From positions 1 through 64,000 of the forward strand of contig CAMOTI010000157.1 in NCBI GenBank assembly GCA_946625675.1: a stretch of DNA of 64,000 bases. The letters run 5' to 3'. Made by a program: the position numbers and the translations under genes. Source of the DNA: an uncultured Prevotellaceae bacterium. Its GTDB lineage: Bacteria > Bacteroidota > Bacteroidia > Bacteroidales > Bacteroidaceae. This document shows, in pieces, positions 62,190 to 64,000 of the stretch. Below the pieces are notes generated by a model, which worked only from the letters and a program-made list of their open reading frames with translations, was not told the DNA's origin and did no database searches. Each line of letters opens with the position of its first letter. Within the stretch, counting starts at the first letter, position 1.

Positions 62190-62388
62190 GGCCAATCTGG
62201 CCGGAAAAGGTCGGATTATTGTATTTCTCCTTTGCAATATGCTTCACCTGCTCTGAGAATTTCTTCAAGTCTCGGATCAGTACACCGTCTCCTAAGTCCA
62301 GCTCACCGCTGGGCTTAAACGTATCTATCCATCTCACCAGGTCTTCTGCCTCTTCCTTTGTATAACTGCGTTTATAGTTCTCGTGCAT
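62134..62388 (-). CDS. Small hypothetical protein (DUF6965-like)
   Basis: This 84-residue protein opens MHENYKRSYTKEEAEDLVRW, with a central LDLGDGVLIRDLKKFSEQVK and no signal peptide. The layout (short helix, L-x-x-G-x-x-I-x-D-x-x-K-F motif, C-terminal helix) reminds me of the Bacteroidetes DUF6965 family, but I cannot confirm that. It converges with rsmA and overlaps its last 56 bp. It follows lpxB on the same strand after a 203-nt T-rich spacer. Confidence 0.6.
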   Translation of the reverse strand: MHENYKRSYTKEEAEDLVRWIDTFKPSGELDLGDGVLIRDLKKFSEQVKHIAKEKYNNPTFSGQIGLMMDVRLKLDSSAPQNPE

Positions 62389-62591
62389 TTCTTCTATTTT
62401 TTGTTTTCGTGTTTTCTTATTGTTGTTTTAGCATTCGCTTGTTTTCGCCGTTTTCGCCTCTTTTCGTCTTGTTTTTATGCTGTTTTAGTCTCTTTTTGCC
62501 TTTCTTTGTCCTTGCTTTATAGTTGTCTCCTATGCCGCGACATTGTTGCGGCCCTCAAATCCCTCCTTTGCCCCCTCAAGTCCTCCCGGCT

Positions 62592-63731
62592 TCAAACCGC
62601 AGGTCCTTTTCCTTTTGTCAGCAGCCCTACCATGGCCTCCGCAGCACGGCGGGAAGCACCGCTTTCGCCCAGGATGGCGCGCATTCGGGCGTAGTCCGAC
62701 AGCATCGCTTCCCGTTTCGCCCCTCCTGGAAGAATGGCGCACAACTCACTGTACACGTTTTCCACGGTCATGTCGCTGGCCACCAACTCCCGGACGGCTT
62801 CCTTTCCGCATATCAGGTTCACCAACGACACAAACTCCACCTTTAACACCCTCTTCTTCAGCCATTTCATCAGACGGCCGGCGGAGATATAGTAACACAC
62901 CACCTGAGGAACATTCAGCAACGCCGTCTCCAACGTGGCTGTACCGCTCGTCACAAGCGCTGCGTCGGACTCCGCCAGCACTTCATAGGTCTGCCCATAA
63001 CGGACTTCAACTGACATCCCTTCAGGCATATATTTCTTGTAGGTTTCCAAAGGAATATTAGGAGCTCCCGCAATCACGCACTCATAGTCTTCAACCTGAC
63101 TGGCAGCCAACAACATACGGCTTAAGTTTTTACGAATCTCCTGCACGCGGCTGCCGGCAAGGATGGCTATTTGTCGGCGGAAGCCCGTCTCCCGACGCGG
63201 GGAAAGACGGGACGAAAGGAATTCCTCTATGGCGTCTACGCAGGGGTTGCCAACATAACGAACCGGATAATGGTGTTTCTGCTCAAAGTACTCCACCTCA
63301 AACGGTAGGATGGAGAACAGCTCGTCCACATAGCTGCGGATGCTTTTGATGCGGTACTCCTTCCAAGCCCATATCTTCGGAGATATATAATAGTAGACCG
63401 GGATGTCAGTATGGGTCTTCACATATTTTGCTATCGAGAGGTTGAAGCCCGGATAGTCCACCAGAATCAGAACGTCGGGACGCCAACGGACTATGTCCTC
63501 CTTGCAGCACCGCATGTTGCGAAGGATGGTACGGGCATGGAGAAGCACCGGCACAAATCCCATATAGGACATCTCCTTGTAGTGCTTCACCAACTCGCCA
63601 CCTTCCGACTGCATCTTCTCGCCACCGTAATAACGGAAAACGGCTGAAGGGTCTTCTTTTTTCAAGGCGGACATAAGATTCGAGGCATGCAAATCGCCGG
63701 ATGCCTCGCCAGCTATCAGATAATATCGCAT
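62592..63731 (-). CDS. lpxB: Lipid-A-disaccharide synthase
   Basis: This 379-residue GT19 enzyme joins UDP-2,3-diacylglucosamine and lipid X in lipid A synthesis. The opening YYLIAGEASGDLHASNLMSA and the motifs LILVDYPGFNLSIAKYVK, YYISPKIWAWKEYRIKSI, YVGNPCVDAI and ALVTSGTATLETALLNVPQV are diagnostic. A -7 box TAATTTTG (minus, 63762-63755) lies 24 nt before the ATG. Confidence 0.96.
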   Translation of the reverse strand: MRYYLIAGEASGDLHASNLMSALKKEDPSAVFRYYGGEKMQSEGGELVKHYKEMSYMGFVPVLLHARTILRNMRCCKEDIVRWRPDVLILVDYPGFNLSIAKYVKTHTDIPVYYYISPKIWAWKEYRIKSIRSYVDELFSILPFEVEYFEQKHHYPVRYVGNPCVDAIEEFLSSRLSPRRETGFRRQIAILAGSRVQEIRKNLSRMLLAASQVEDYECVIAGAPNIPLETYKKYMPEGMSVEVRYGQTYEVLAESDAALVTSGTATLETALLNVPQVVCYYISAGRLMKWLKKRVLKVEFVSLVNLICGKEAVRELVASDMTVENVYSELCAILPGGAKREAMLSDYARMRAILGESGASRRAAEAMVGLLTKGKGPAV

Positions 63732-63825
63732 GGGCAGAATCAGTAAAAATCATACAAAATTAGTGTTTTTTATCTTCACTGAGAAAGAAAGAGAAATTTT
63801 TTAGCGTACTTTCAGATATTTTTTG

Positions 63826-63833
63826 TAATTTTG
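63826..63833 (+). promoter_or_regulatory. -7 box for the dipeptidase gene
   Basis: TAATTTTG, 41 nt before the ATG at 63875. Confidence 0.5.
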
Positions 63834-63874
63834 TAGGAAATTTACAAACAAAAAAACAAAATAATTTTAATATT

Positions 63875-64000
63875 ATGGAAATATCAGCATTAAATCCACA
63901 ATTAGTTTGGAAGCATTTCTATGCACTGACCAGAATACCACGTCCGTCTGGACATACGGCCGCTGTCGCACAATATCTGGTGGAATTCGGCAAGAAGATC
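63875..64000 (+). CDS. pepD: Aminoacyl-histidine dipeptidase, N-terminal fragment
   Basis: The first 42 residues (MEISALNPQLVWKHFYALTR then IPRPSGHTAAVAQYLVEFGK) match the start of the PepD/M20C dipeptidases common in Bacteroidales, which split Xaa-His dipeptides. The gene runs off the right edge, so no metal ligands are visible. Confidence 0.75.
   Translation, partial: MEISALNPQLVWKHFYALTRIPRPSGHTAAVAQYLVEFGKKI

Overview
The window is a chromosomal segment of a Bacteroidales bacterium, most likely a gut or rumen Prevotella/Segatella-type organism. The evidence is the recurring Bacteroidetes promoter (TTTG, about 20 nt, TAnnTTTG), a DUF5686 outer-membrane protein, an EpsC-type serine acetyltransferase, menaquinone and lipid A genes, an ECF sigma / FecR-like anti-sigma / STN-TonB receptor operon, C10 protease, FISUMP-like protein, and secreted proteins ending in a tail like GKGIYIVNGKKVVIK. 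No phage, insertion sequence, CRISPR array or rRNA operon was seen. One tRNA (Gln, CTG) is present.

Layout. 1-10.3 kb is mostly housekeeping: DUF5686 protein (cut by the window edge), glycerate kinase, THUMP rRNA methyltransferase, cysE, a TPR protein with a degenerate trypsin-like domain, recN, menA and a CPBP protease. 10.4-13.7 kb is an AT-rich accessory patch with two unrelated AAA-type ATPases, the first preceded by three 32-bp repeats. 13.8-17.7 kb is the sigma/anti-sigma/receptor signalling operon, followed by a secreted beta-propeller protein. 19.9-40.8 kb is a block of large minus-strand secreted proteins: pectate lyase PL1, galactocerebrosidase-like GH59, C10 protease and two rhamnogalacturonan lyases PL11. 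40.9-48 kb holds an M16 peptidase, a CNNM/CBS protein, a lipoprotein, a second CPBP protease, a Sel1-repeat protein and a FISUMP-like protein. 48.2-52.2 kb holds divergent GH53 galactanase and GH78 rhamnosidase. 52.3-64 kb is housekeeping again: ADP-forming acyl-CoA synthetase, cdsA, ftsH, rsfS, tRNA-Gln, surE, a flippase-like protein, rsmA, lpxB and the start of a dipeptidase.

Function. PL1, PL11 x2, GH53, GH78 and GH59 together fit attack on pectin: homogalacturonan, the rhamnogalacturonan-I backbone, galactan side chains and rhamnose release. No SusC/SusD pair lies in the window, so this is a set of scattered secreted enzymes rather than a classical polysaccharide utilisation locus.

The most unusual pattern is a module seen three times between 25.9 and 40.8 kb. 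Each copy has a promoter with GTGGGG exactly 9 nt before the -7 box, one very large secreted protein with the conserved C-terminal tail, and then a small acidic peptide gene of the form MKxxYxKP. The peptide gene has its own AGTGAA-rich upstream element. One copy also carries a strong intrinsic terminator inside its predicted 5' leader (possible attenuation), and an independent 54-codon gene with its own promoter and terminator sits between two modules. Intergenic DNA also holds two dispersed palindrome families and many locus-specific 7-10 bp tandem arrays.
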